The notes under the pieces are model-generated. The model ran no database searches. It had not been told where the DNA came from and saw nothing but the letters and a program-made list of their open reading frames with translations. Below are positions 1-5,404 of a stretch of DNA of 5,404 nt, in pieces. This DNA is from an uncultured bacterium. GTDB lineage: Bacteria > Bacillota > Clostridia > Lachnospirales > Lachnospiraceae. The translations under genes and the position numbers were made by a program. Location: the NCBI GenBank assembly GCA_945871045.1, contig CAMBUC010000156.1:1-5404 (forward strand), read 5' to 3'. Every line of letters begins with the position of its first letter. Positions within the stretch are counted from its first letter, which is position 1.

Positions 1-230
1 GGCAATCCCGCTTCTGTCCATGGACTGTGTTGGATCCGACCTGCCTCTAATACAGTTTCAGATTCGTTTACTATCTTTTGCGTATTCTGCTCAACAATCG
101 ATTCCGGAAATGGATTTTGCCCATGGTTTCCATTTCTCACAGAAGTATACACTACAACACATACAGATGTCAAAAGAAGCACGGAAAATGCAAAATATAT
201 TTTTGTAAATCGTTTTTCTTTATTTTTCAT
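1..230 (-). CDS. N-terminal part of an unrecognised signal-anchor or secreted protein, cut by the window edge
   Basis: An open frame runs leftwards from an ATG at 230 to the window edge without a stop, giving 76 complete codons. The product begins MKNKEKRFTK, a basic n-region. A hydrophobic stretch at about residues 11-28 (IYFAFSVLLLTSVCVVVY) follows, and then a polar, Asn/Gln/Glu-rich segment (about residues 30-76). This is the layout of a signal peptide or single N-terminal membrane anchor with an extracytoplasmic body. There is no lipobox. The start at 230 is preferred because a GGTGAT motif precedes it and the Lys-rich n-region then sits at the terminus; an in-frame ATG at 251 would add MLCVVIN and has no good ribosome binding site. 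It starts 60 bp after the flippase gene on the same strand, so it may be the next gene of the transcript. No conserved domain is visible in the part present, so I assign no function; an envelope role is only a guess from the context. Confidence 0.6.
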   Translation of the reverse strand, partial: MKNKEKRFTKIYFAFSVLLLTSVCVVVYTSVRNGNHGQNPFPESIVEQNTQKIVNESETVLEAGRIQHSPWTEAGL

Positions 231-234
231 ATTG

Positions 235-240
235 ATCACC
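235..240 (-). promoter_or_regulatory. Probable ribosome binding site of the partial gene at the left edge
   Basis: GGTGAT ends 4 bases before the ATG at 230. It pairs with the 3'-terminal part of the 16S anti-Shine-Dalgarno sequence (AUCACC) rather than with the usual CCUCC core. The short spacing is therefore acceptable, because this end of the duplex normally lies closer to the start. It supports the 230 start over the in-frame ATG at 251. Confidence 0.4.
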
Positions 241-290
241 ACACATAGCATGACCCAATATGCGGAAAAATATGCAAAACAAGGACTAAC

Positions 291-1961
291 TTACAATAAA
301 TTCATTTTTTGTCCGAGGCTGATCAGTTTTCTGCCACCGGGGAAGGACAAGAGATCCTCCTCATTTAATCCTTTTAGCACAAGCATAAGGACAAAGTATA
401 CGCATCCGCCTACCATTATGGCAAAGATCGTACTGAGAGCGTTGATCTTTAAGAGTAACTGCAAGACCATATATACCACGTAGACAGCAACACCCATCAC
501 TCCTGCTGCGATGGCCGGGATCAGGAATGTTTTCTTTACTTCCTGCTTAAAACCAATATAGCGATAAATACTATATCCATTCAATACACACATCAGAAGT
601 GCAAAGAAAGTATTTGCCCAAATAACAGCAAAGATATTTAAATTTGCCAGATACATCAATGCGACCAATAATCCTGCCTGAAGCACCAAAGAGATTGCTG
701 CATGAATGACAGGAACTTTCATGCGGTTGATGCCCTGTAAAATACCGTTTGACAAGGTAGAAAGCGAATAAAAGATAACCGATACCACTCCGATCTGAAG
801 CATATGCGCTGCCAAAGGTGTGCTATCATTAAACAACAACTGCATGACCGGAGATGCAAGTACCCCCAGACCCACTGCGCTGGGAAATGCAATAACCATA
901 CTGTAATGAATCGCATTGCCGGTCTTCTTTTGCACACCGATCAGATCTTTATTTGCAAAAGAAGCGGTGATGGCAGGTACGCTTGCAGAAACCACTGCAG
1001 ACGCAATTGAGATTGGAACATTCAAAAGTACACGATATTTTCCGCCAAATACACCCCAGAAGGTATGAATCTGATCCGCCGTATATCCCTGCAGGTTTGC
1101 AACATTCTTAAACAATGCCTGATCCACAATGGCACTGAGATTGTACAAAGTGGTAGAAAGCAGCACCGGAACGACTGTCAGCACAAGTACACGGAGAATC
1201 GTTCCATACGATTCACAGGATACACCGCGTTCCCTTCGGAGTTTCCGTTTCAATACACGCTTGTATACTGCATATACAAAGAGTACAAATAATAATCCGG
1301 CGAGAGCCCCTGCTCCCGTACCAAGTGTACCTCCCGCAGCACCAAATGCGGCACTGTATTCTTTCGTATCCCCGAGTACTGCTCCGATCTTTGCCCCATA
1401 CCCAAACAAGTAATATGCGGCCACAACACTGACGATGGCGTTTATGATCTGCTCAACGATCTGTGAGACCGCACTGGGCATCATCGTTCCAAGTCCTTGA
1501 AAGAACCCACGAACAACGCCGAGGATCGCCACGATAAATAGTGTCGGTGCAAGCACGCGAAGTGCAAATACACAGAAGGGAGTCTTTAAAAATGTCGCAA
1601 ACTGATCGGCAAAAAAGAATACAACCAGAGCTGCTGTCAGACCACTGACGATCGCGAATCCAAGGGAAGCCTGAAATACACGGTACGCATCACGCATCCG
1701 TCCCTGTGAAACTCTTGCTGAAACCATTTTTGATACTGCAAGGGGTAAACTCATGGATGAGATCAACAGCAAAAGTGAATAAATCTCAAAAGCGGTCGCA
1801 TAATAATCATTTCCAAGATCACCCAGAATCGCCGTTAAAGGACTTCTGTAAAGAAGGCCAATGATCCGGCTGACGATCGATGCGATCGCCAGTATCGAAC
1901 CCTGCACCAAAAAACTGGAATTATTAGATTTTTTGACTGTCCTGTTTGTTTTCTGATCCAT
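291..1961 (-). CDS. MurJ/SpoVB-family lipid-linked cell-wall precursor flippase (MOP superfamily)
   Basis: This 556-residue, very hydrophobic protein has about 14 predicted membrane segments, matching the length and layout of the YtgP (MurJ)/SpoVB group of Firmicutes (about 520-550 residues). Family signatures include an early SRIIGLLYR segment (31-39) with conserved arginines, SLPLAVSKMV (71-80), VVRGFFQGLGTMMPSAVSQIVEQ (149-171) and GILQGINRMKVPV (406-418). A Gly/Ala-rich segment around 186-222 precedes a hydrophobic helix and a basic cytoplasmic loop (234-245, KRVLKRKLRRER). The known role of the family is to flip lipid II or related undecaprenyl-linked units across the cytoplasmic membrane during peptidoglycan or spore-cortex synthesis. 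Sequence alone cannot separate vegetative MurJ, sporulation-specific SpoVB or another polysaccharide flippase, so no symbol is given. The gene follows the lipoprotein gene by 45 bp without a visible terminator and ends in TAA, 60 bp before the next start. Confidence 0.88.
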   Translation of the reverse strand: MDQKTNRTVKKSNNSSFLVQGSILAIASIVSRIIGLLYRSPLTAILGDLGNDYYATAFEIYSLLLLISSMSLPLAVSKMVSARVSQGRMRDAYRVFQASLGFAIVSGLTAALVVFFFADQFATFLKTPFCVFALRVLAPTLFIVAILGVVRGFFQGLGTMMPSAVSQIVEQIINAIVSVVAAYYLFGYGAKIGAVLGDTKEYSAAFGAAGGTLGTGAGALAGLLFVLFVYAVYKRVLKRKLRRERGVSCESYGTILRVLVLTVVPVLLSTTLYNLSAIVDQALFKNVANLQGYTADQIHTFWGVFGGKYRVLLNVPISIASAVVSASVPAITASFANKDLIGVQKKTGNAIHYSMVIAFPSAVGLGVLASPVMQLLFNDSTPLAAHMLQIGVVSVIFYSLSTLSNGILQGINRMKVPVIHAAISLVLQAGLLVALMYLANLNIFAVIWANTFFALLMCVLNGYSIYRYIGFKQEVKKTFLIPAIAAGVMGVAVYVVYMVLQLLLKINALSTIFAIMVGGCVYFVLMLVLKGLNEEDLLSFPGGRKLISLGQKMNLL

Positions 1962-1970
1962 AAAAAGTTA

Positions 1971-1977
1971 TCCTTTT
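1971..1977 (-). promoter_or_regulatory. Ribosome binding site of the flippase gene
   Basis: AAAAGGA lies 9 bases upstream of the ATG at 1961, in the 45-bp gap after the lipoprotein gene. It is only a moderate Shine-Dalgarno match, but its spacing is right and it fixes the start. Confidence 0.6.
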
Positions 1978-2006
1978 GTATTTTACTATTGCGTTCAATC
2001 AGAGGA

Positions 2007-3131
2007 TCAACGGTTCTTCCATGCCTCCGCAGTCTCGTAGATACCAATATTATTTGCAGAATCAGAAGTTATGATACATATACTTGTCTTACCCTGATTC
2101 ATAACAAGCTGGTCACCATTCTCTTTGTAGAATAAAGAAGGAGACTTGAGATCCGCTTTCTTCCATGTAATCTGCTCGCTTTTACCGTTCGTAAAGTAGA
2201 TGGCGTTGCCGGATCCTACCGTATCAAACTCCATACGGCCTTTTTTATCGATCACTCTTCCGGGAATGATCTGGAAGATCACATTCTTAAACGCGAGCTG
2301 TTCACCGGTCTCTCCGTCAATATGTTCTTTCTTATAATGAAAACGCTTATATACACCATTCTCGGCATCATATTCAAACCATGTCTTGCTGGCCGGATAG
2401 GTCGTTTGCATCGCATAGACATCCTGTCCATCAGGCGTCACCTGATCTTCTTCGGTAAAAAGAAAATGCCCTGTATATCCGTCATTATAAGTGGTACGAT
2501 ACCCCTTTTTCTCAATCGCAGCCTTGATCCCATCCGGTTTCGCGAACACATTATGCGGAGCAGGACGATCACCGGAACGATAATACATCAGACTTTCTAC
2601 GGAACCGTCCAGACCGTTTAAGTTATCAATCGCATCGCTATTCAGATAACTTTTTGCGATGTCCGCCTGACCATAATGCGCATAAATCGCATCATACTCG
2701 GTGGCAAGATGTGCATAATACAAACGGCAGCTGCGCACAGAACCGTATTTCGGAGCCTGTGTATAATCATCAAAAATTCCCATCAAACGGGTCAATCCAC
2801 CTTCTACCAGACATTCATATAATACATCTGCATGACCGATTCCATACTGAGGCAGTGCATCCGTTGTATTACCAAACATCATGGCAAGCGGACGCTCTTT
2901 CGTTTGTTCTTCTGCTATCCACTCACCGGTCAATAAACTCTGTGCCTCTCCCTCGTGTCCGGTTTCTTTCGTTTGTTCTTCTGCTTCTTCAGGTTCCGGT
3001 TCCTCTGCTGCAACCGGCGGAACTGTCAGATCAACGACATCTACCTCTGCCTCTTCCTTTTTTCCGCAGCCGCATACAAACATGGCCGCTGTCATCGCGA
3101 TCAATAAACCTGATATCAATTTTTTCTTCAT
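2007..3131 (-). CDS. DUF3048 (YerB-type) lipoprotein of unknown function
   Basis: This 374-residue protein starts MKKK, followed by a hydrophobic stretch (5-19) and a lipobox-like VCGC with the probable lipidated cysteine at 22, so it should be anchored on the outer face of the membrane. Residues 24-75 form an acidic, low-complexity Glu/Pro linker. The DUF3048 N-terminal domain follows from about 78, with RPLAMMFGN (80-88), DVLYECLVEGGLTRLMGIF (102-120) and YGSVRSCRLYYAHLATEYDA (129-148). The C-terminal domain from about 240 shows EHIDGETGEQLAFKNVIFQ (269-287) and a final QLVMNQGKTSICII strand region (341-354). The best-known relative is Bacillus subtilis YerB, whose biochemical role is not established as far as I know; sugar or cell-wall binding is sometimes presumed. 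The gene follows ybeY by 26 bp and precedes the flippase gene, which suggests an envelope role by context only. A 21-bp exact repeat lies in the linker region. Confidence 0.9.
   Translation of the reverse strand: MKKKLISGLLIAMTAAMFVCGCGKKEEAEVDVVDLTVPPVAAEEPEPEEAEEQTKETGHEGEAQSLLTGEWIAEEQTKERPLAMMFGNTTDALPQYGIGHADVLYECLVEGGLTRLMGIFDDYTQAPKYGSVRSCRLYYAHLATEYDAIYAHYGQADIAKSYLNSDAIDNLNGLDGSVESLMYYRSGDRPAPHNVFAKPDGIKAAIEKKGYRTTYNDGYTGHFLFTEEDQVTPDGQDVYAMQTTYPASKTWFEYDAENGVYKRFHYKKEHIDGETGEQLAFKNVIFQIIPGRVIDKKGRMEFDTVGSGNAIYFTNGKSEQITWKKADLKSPSLFYKENGDQLVMNQGKTSICIITSDSANNIGIYETAEAWKNR
2896..2916. repeat. 21-bp direct repeat, copy at the linker/DUF3048 boundary
   Basis: This exact 21-base match to 2965-2985 encodes AEEQTKE (residues 73-79) just before the DUF3048 core. 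The two copies are 69 bp apart, exactly 23 codons, so both are read in the same frame. Confidence 0.85.
2965..2985. repeat. 21-bp direct repeat, copy in the acidic linker
   Basis: This is the second exact copy of the repeat at 2896-2916. It encodes AEEQTKE at residues 50-56 of the lipoprotein. The sequence flanking the two copies does not match. Confidence 0.85.
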
Positions 3132-3140
3132 GTTACTTTA

Positions 3141-3150
3141 CCCTTCCTTT
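3141..3150 (-). promoter_or_regulatory. Ribosome binding site of the DUF3048 lipoprotein gene
   Basis: AAAGGAAGGG ends 9 bases before the ATG at 3131, within the 26-bp gap after ybeY. The AAAGGA half is a good Shine-Dalgarno match, and its own site means this gene does not depend on coupling to ybeY. Confidence 0.65.
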
Positions 3151-3157
3151 TTACGAT

Positions 3158-3655
3158 TTATCTTGTGATACCCATATGTTCTAGTATCGTACGCTGACGT
3201 GCCTCCATCGCCTCACGTTCTGCTTCCGTCTCATGGTCATAACCAAACAGGTGAAGCATACTATGTAAGATCAAAAACGCAAATTCACGTTTCTCACTAT
3301 GTCCGAAACAAAGCGCCTGTTCTTTTACTTTGTCAATACAAAGAATAATGTCACCAAGCAGAAGTTCCCCCGTATCAGGATTGAAATTTTCTTCTATACA
3401 GTCCTCCGCATGGGAAAAATCAGCCGGTGCCTCATAGTTTAGCATCGGAAAAGACAGTACATCTGTGGGTCGATCGATCTGTCTGTATTGTTTATTGATA
3501 CCATGGATGGTATCCAGATCCACCAGTGTCAGATTCACTTCTGCCTCATAGGGGCATTTTTCCGCATCACAAGCAGCATTTATCATTTCCTGTGCCAAGG
3601 TCTTGTAATCGAAATCAAAAGAAACCTCTGTTTCTTCTTCTATAAGTATTGTCAT
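3158..3655 (-). CDS. ybeY: YbeY, endoribonuclease/rRNA maturation factor
   Basis: This 165-residue protein is the usual length for YbeY (UPF0054). The diagnostic zinc-binding signature H-x3-H-x5-H is intact at H131, H135 and H141 (HSMLHLFGYDH), here with Ser in place of the more common Gly after the first His. Other family landmarks are NKQYRQIDRPTDVLSFP (54-70), which includes the conserved basic and DVLSFP residues, and LLLGDIILC (98-106). YbeY is a single-strand-specific metallo-RNase required for 16S rRNA 3'-end maturation and 70S ribosome quality control in bacteria where it has been studied. The start overlaps the stop of the upstream HD-family gene as ATGA and has a strong ribosome binding site. 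The TAA stop is 26 bp before the lipoprotein gene. In many Firmicutes dgkA, cdd or era come next; here they do not. Confidence 0.96.
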   Translation of the reverse strand: MTILIEEETEVSFDFDYKTLAQEMINAACDAEKCPYEAEVNLTLVDLDTIHGINKQYRQIDRPTDVLSFPMLNYEAPADFSHAEDCIEENFNPDTGELLLGDIILCIDKVKEQALCFGHSEKREFAFLILHSMLHLFGYDHETEAEREAMEARQRTILEHMGITR

Positions 3656-4830
3656 ACGAGTAATTCCTCCTTTACGAGTAGATCCCGGATCAATAAAAAC
3701 TGATTCATGGAAAGCCCTGACTGATCATACAAACCTTCTGCTGACTTTTCATTCATGGACTGATAAATGACAATTTCACGGTTCCAATTGGATGAAAAGG
3801 TATCTTTGTCCAAAAGGTCAAATTTTGTAACGATCATATCTGCGATCTGTACGATGGCACTTTCAAGAGATCCCGGCAGACGTTTCTGGCCATTATATTC
3901 TTCCAAAATATCTACCAGACGTTTGGAAAAACAATTATCCTGCGCCAATCGAACACCATTTTCGATAAATGGTTCACCTTCCAGTTTTCCAACCCGGTAA
4001 TAAAATCCACCTGCTCTTGCAAGTTTTTCGTCAGCTCCGATGCCTGCTGCAAGATGGGCTGCAACCTGAGATGTCCGAAACGCATGATTATAATCCACGG
4101 TAGAATAGCGCTCAATGTCCTTTCGAAGATGATATTGCTCGTCCATGATGGTGTCCAGACTGATCTCCTCAGATGCGCATTCCCTTTGGCGAAGCCTTGG
4201 CATGAATGATAAGACAGCCAAGGACAGAAAACTACCAGAGAGCGATGCAAAAAGCGTCCAAACAGCCAGTCCGTTTGTGGCAAGGTAATTGCAGCAGACC
4301 GGTATGATCACAGACAGACATACCGTCAGAACAACCACCCATAAACGAAGTTTCTCCTCCATATACAGTTCTGTCAAAAAGAGACCTGCCAGCGACAACA
4401 AGACATATGCTGCCATAACGTATTCCCCGCCCTCAGAAAACAGTGCCGCAAGTAATGCAAAATATACACCCAGAATTGTCCCAGGTTTCGATTGAAACGC
4501 ACCGTTGCACAAAATACCGATGGACATGATCGGAGCCCAAAACACAGGCAGCAGCGAAAACAGGCAGGCGGCAGCCAGACAACTCAGATAAATAAACAGG
4601 AGCAGCGAATAATCATTACTGATCCCCCTCGTCAGATTGCCGGACAAGCGTTCACGCTCCACATAAAGCACAAAACATAAAAATAAGATCAGACAGATCA
4701 CTACCCAAAGGATCAGATGATCCAGACGGGCATTTTGCAGGATACCGCAAATCACCGGAAAAAGGATCGAACATAAAAGCATCAACGCCAGTTTACCTAT
4801 GCGCTTTACTGAAAATGCATTTTCTGTCAT
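3652..4830 (-). CDS. PgpH/YqfF-like membrane protein with a degenerate HD domain
   Basis: This is a 392-residue protein. Residues 1-212 hold about 7-8 hydrophobic segments (near 13-31, 38-57, 74-95, 98-112, 117-134, 137-157, 163-184 and 190-212), resembling the 7TM block of 7TMR-HD proteins. A cytoplasmic domain at about 225-392 follows the HD layout of PgpH (YqfF), the c-di-AMP phosphodiesterase normally encoded between phoH and ybeY. Against the family pattern, the first His (H249) and the late Asp (D331, in QIADMIV) remain. The HD pair is Y278-R279 (FYYRVGKL) and the HH pair is Y312-N313 (EEYNGQK); the stretch between these two, where another His is expected, is shortened. The large N-terminal extracytoplasmic domain of PgpH (about 700 residues overall) is absent. 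The frame is intact and the gene is coupled on both sides by ATGA overlaps, so it is probably expressed. I infer that it is not a working phosphodiesterase; it could be a c-di-AMP sensor or scaffold. Assignment to the family rests on position, topology and partial motif match. Confidence 0.72.
   Translation of the reverse strand: MTENAFSVKRIGKLALMLLCSILFPVICGILQNARLDHLILWVVICLILFLCFVLYVERERLSGNLTRGISNDYSLLLFIYLSCLAAACLFSLLPVFWAPIMSIGILCNGAFQSKPGTILGVYFALLAALFSEGGEYVMAAYVLLSLAGLFLTELYMEEKLRLWVVVLTVCLSVIIPVCCNYLATNGLAVWTLFASLSGSFLSLAVLSFMPRLRQRECASEEISLDTIMDEQYHLRKDIERYSTVDYNHAFRTSQVAAHLAAGIGADEKLARAGGFYYRVGKLEGEPFIENGVRLAQDNCFSKRLVDILEEYNGQKRLPGSLESAIVQIADMIVTKFDLLDKDTFSSNWNREIVIYQSMNEKSAEGLYDQSGLSMNQFLLIRDLLVKEELLV
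3666..3673 (-). promoter_or_regulatory. Strong ribosome binding site of ybeY inside the HD-family gene
   Basis: AAAGGAGG lies 10 bases upstream of the ybeY ATG at 3655, within the last codons of the preceding gene. It is the best Shine-Dalgarno match in the window and supports the ATGA-overlapping start. Confidence 0.8.
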
Positions 4831-5404
4831 GACTTTTTACTCCTCGTTTTTTTCGCGGCTGTTTTTTTCTTTTCTTTTTCAACCTGCGCATTCTCATATG
4901 CATCATAGGCATTTACGATCTTCTGTACAAGCGGATGTCGGACAACATCTTTACTGGTCAGTTCGCATACGGCAATCTCCTCCACCTGTTTCAATACGCG
5001 AAGTGCCACATCCAGTCCGCTCTTGGCCCCCGGCGCAAGGTCTTTTTGCGATGCATCACCTGTAATTACAACTTTGGAACCAAAACCAATACGGGTCAGA
5101 AACATTTTCATCTGTGCCGGTGTCGTATTCTGTGCTTCATCCAAAATGATAAACGAATTATCCAGCGTACGTCCGCGCATATAAGCAAGAGGGGCAACCT
5201 CGATCAACCCTTTTTCCATATTTTTTGAAAAACTCTCCGCTCCCATGATCTGATAAAGCGCATCATACAAAGGACGCAGATAGGGATCGATCTTGCTTTG
5301 CAGATCACCCGGTAAAAATCCAAGTTTTTCTCCTGCCTCGATCGCCGGGCGTGTCAATATGATACGCCCAACCTGCTCGTTTTTAAATGCAGTGATCGCC
5401 ATCG
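4827..5404 (-). CDS. phoH: PhoH-family P-loop NTPase, C-terminal part (5' end outside the window)
   Basis: The frame is open to the right edge, so the gene is incomplete. The first Met in the window (5400-5402) is internal to the family, in the segment that normally follows the Walker A motif by a few residues; Walker A itself is off the window. The 191 visible residues hold RIILTRPAIEAGEKLGFLPGD (13-33), YMRGRTLDNSFIILDEAQNT (74-93) with Walker B LDEAQ, and VVITGDASQKDL (111-122). The typical end ELTSKDVVRHPLVQKIV (147-163) follows. The family is a cytoplasmic RNA-linked ATPase or helicase-like protein; its exact role in Firmicutes is not settled, though genomic linkage to ybeY is a long-standing hint at RNA metabolism. 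A Lys-rich tail (about 175-191) closes the protein. The stop overlaps the next start as ATGA. Confidence 0.96.
   Translation of the reverse strand, partial: MAITAFKNEQVGRIILTRPAIEAGEKLGFLPGDLQSKIDPYLRPLYDALYQIMGAESFSKNMEKGLIEVAPLAYMRGRTLDNSFIILDEAQNTTPAQMKMFLTRIGFGSKVVITGDASQKDLAPGAKSGLDVALRVLKQVEEIAVCELTSKDVVRHPLVQKIVNAYDAYENAQVEKEKKKTAAKKTRSKKS
4840..4845 (-). promoter_or_regulatory. Ribosome binding site of the HD-family gene inside phoH
   Basis: GAGGAG lies 9 bases upstream of the ATG at 4830, within the last codons of phoH. It supports the start that overlaps the phoH stop codon as ATGA. Confidence 0.7.

Noticed and set aside
20..208. Plus-strand ORF of 62 codons opposite the left-edge partial gene
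   Set aside because: It has no ribosome binding site and no recognisable protein pattern. The opposite strand has a better case with a signal-anchor layout and a plausible start.
231..290. Possible terminator after the flippase gene
   Set aside because: The gap contains T-rich runs on the minus strand but no GC-rich inverted repeat next to them.
1971..2009. Possible promoter before the flippase gene (TTGATC and TAAAAT on the minus strand)
   Set aside because: The spacing is 19 bases, the -35 match is weak, and the predicted start of transcription would fall inside the ribosome binding site.
2654..3184. Plus-strand ORF of 176 codons
   Set aside because: It lies antisense to the well-supported DUF3048 lipoprotein gene. 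Its composition is that of a mirror frame (rich in His, Ser, Pro), it has no ribosome binding site and shows no family motif.
3912..4283. Minus-strand ORF of 123 codons within the HD-like gene, considered as evidence of a frameshift
   Set aside because: The main frame is continuous across the whole region, with the HD-domain pattern preserved on both sides. The alternative frame gives no HD-family residues.

Overview
The window is a chromosomal stretch in which every supported gene lies on the minus strand. It reads right to left as phoH (3' part only), an HD/PgpH-like membrane protein, ybeY, a DUF3048 (YerB-type) lipoprotein, a MurJ/SpoVB-family flippase, and the 5' end of an unrecognised membrane or secreted protein that runs off the left edge. 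The organism is probably a low-to-moderate GC Firmicute of class Clostridia, plausibly Lachnospiraceae. The reasons are the phoH-HD-ybeY gene order, GGAGG-type ribosome binding sites, the YerB-type lipoprotein and the YtgP/SpoVB-type flippase. The family-level placement is inference; no rRNA is present to fix it.

Right part (about 3158-5404): phoH, the HD-family gene and ybeY are joined by two ATGA stop/start overlaps, so they are almost certainly one translationally coupled transcript. This is the conserved Firmicute RNA/ribosome-maintenance and second-messenger cluster (PhoH NTPase, PgpH/YqfF c-di-AMP phosphodiesterase family, YbeY RNase). Here the middle gene is unusual. It encodes only 392 residues, keeps a block of about 7-8 membrane segments and a shortened HD domain, lacks the large extracytoplasmic domain of PgpH, and has lost most of the metal-binding HD-domain residues.

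Left part (1-3131): the lipoprotein follows ybeY after 26 bp and the flippase follows the lipoprotein after 45 bp. A further partial gene begins 60 bp after the flippase. I see no terminator or convincing promoter in any of these gaps, so the transcript may continue through all six genes. The theme on this side is the cell envelope: a surface lipoprotein of unknown role, a probable lipid-linked cell-wall precursor flippase, and a signal-anchor protein.

I found no RNA genes, CRISPR array, insertion sequence, phage gene or attachment site. Most of the window is ordinary housekeeping sequence. The one item that stands out is the degenerate, probably non-catalytic PgpH-like protein kept intact inside the coupled phoH-ybeY unit.
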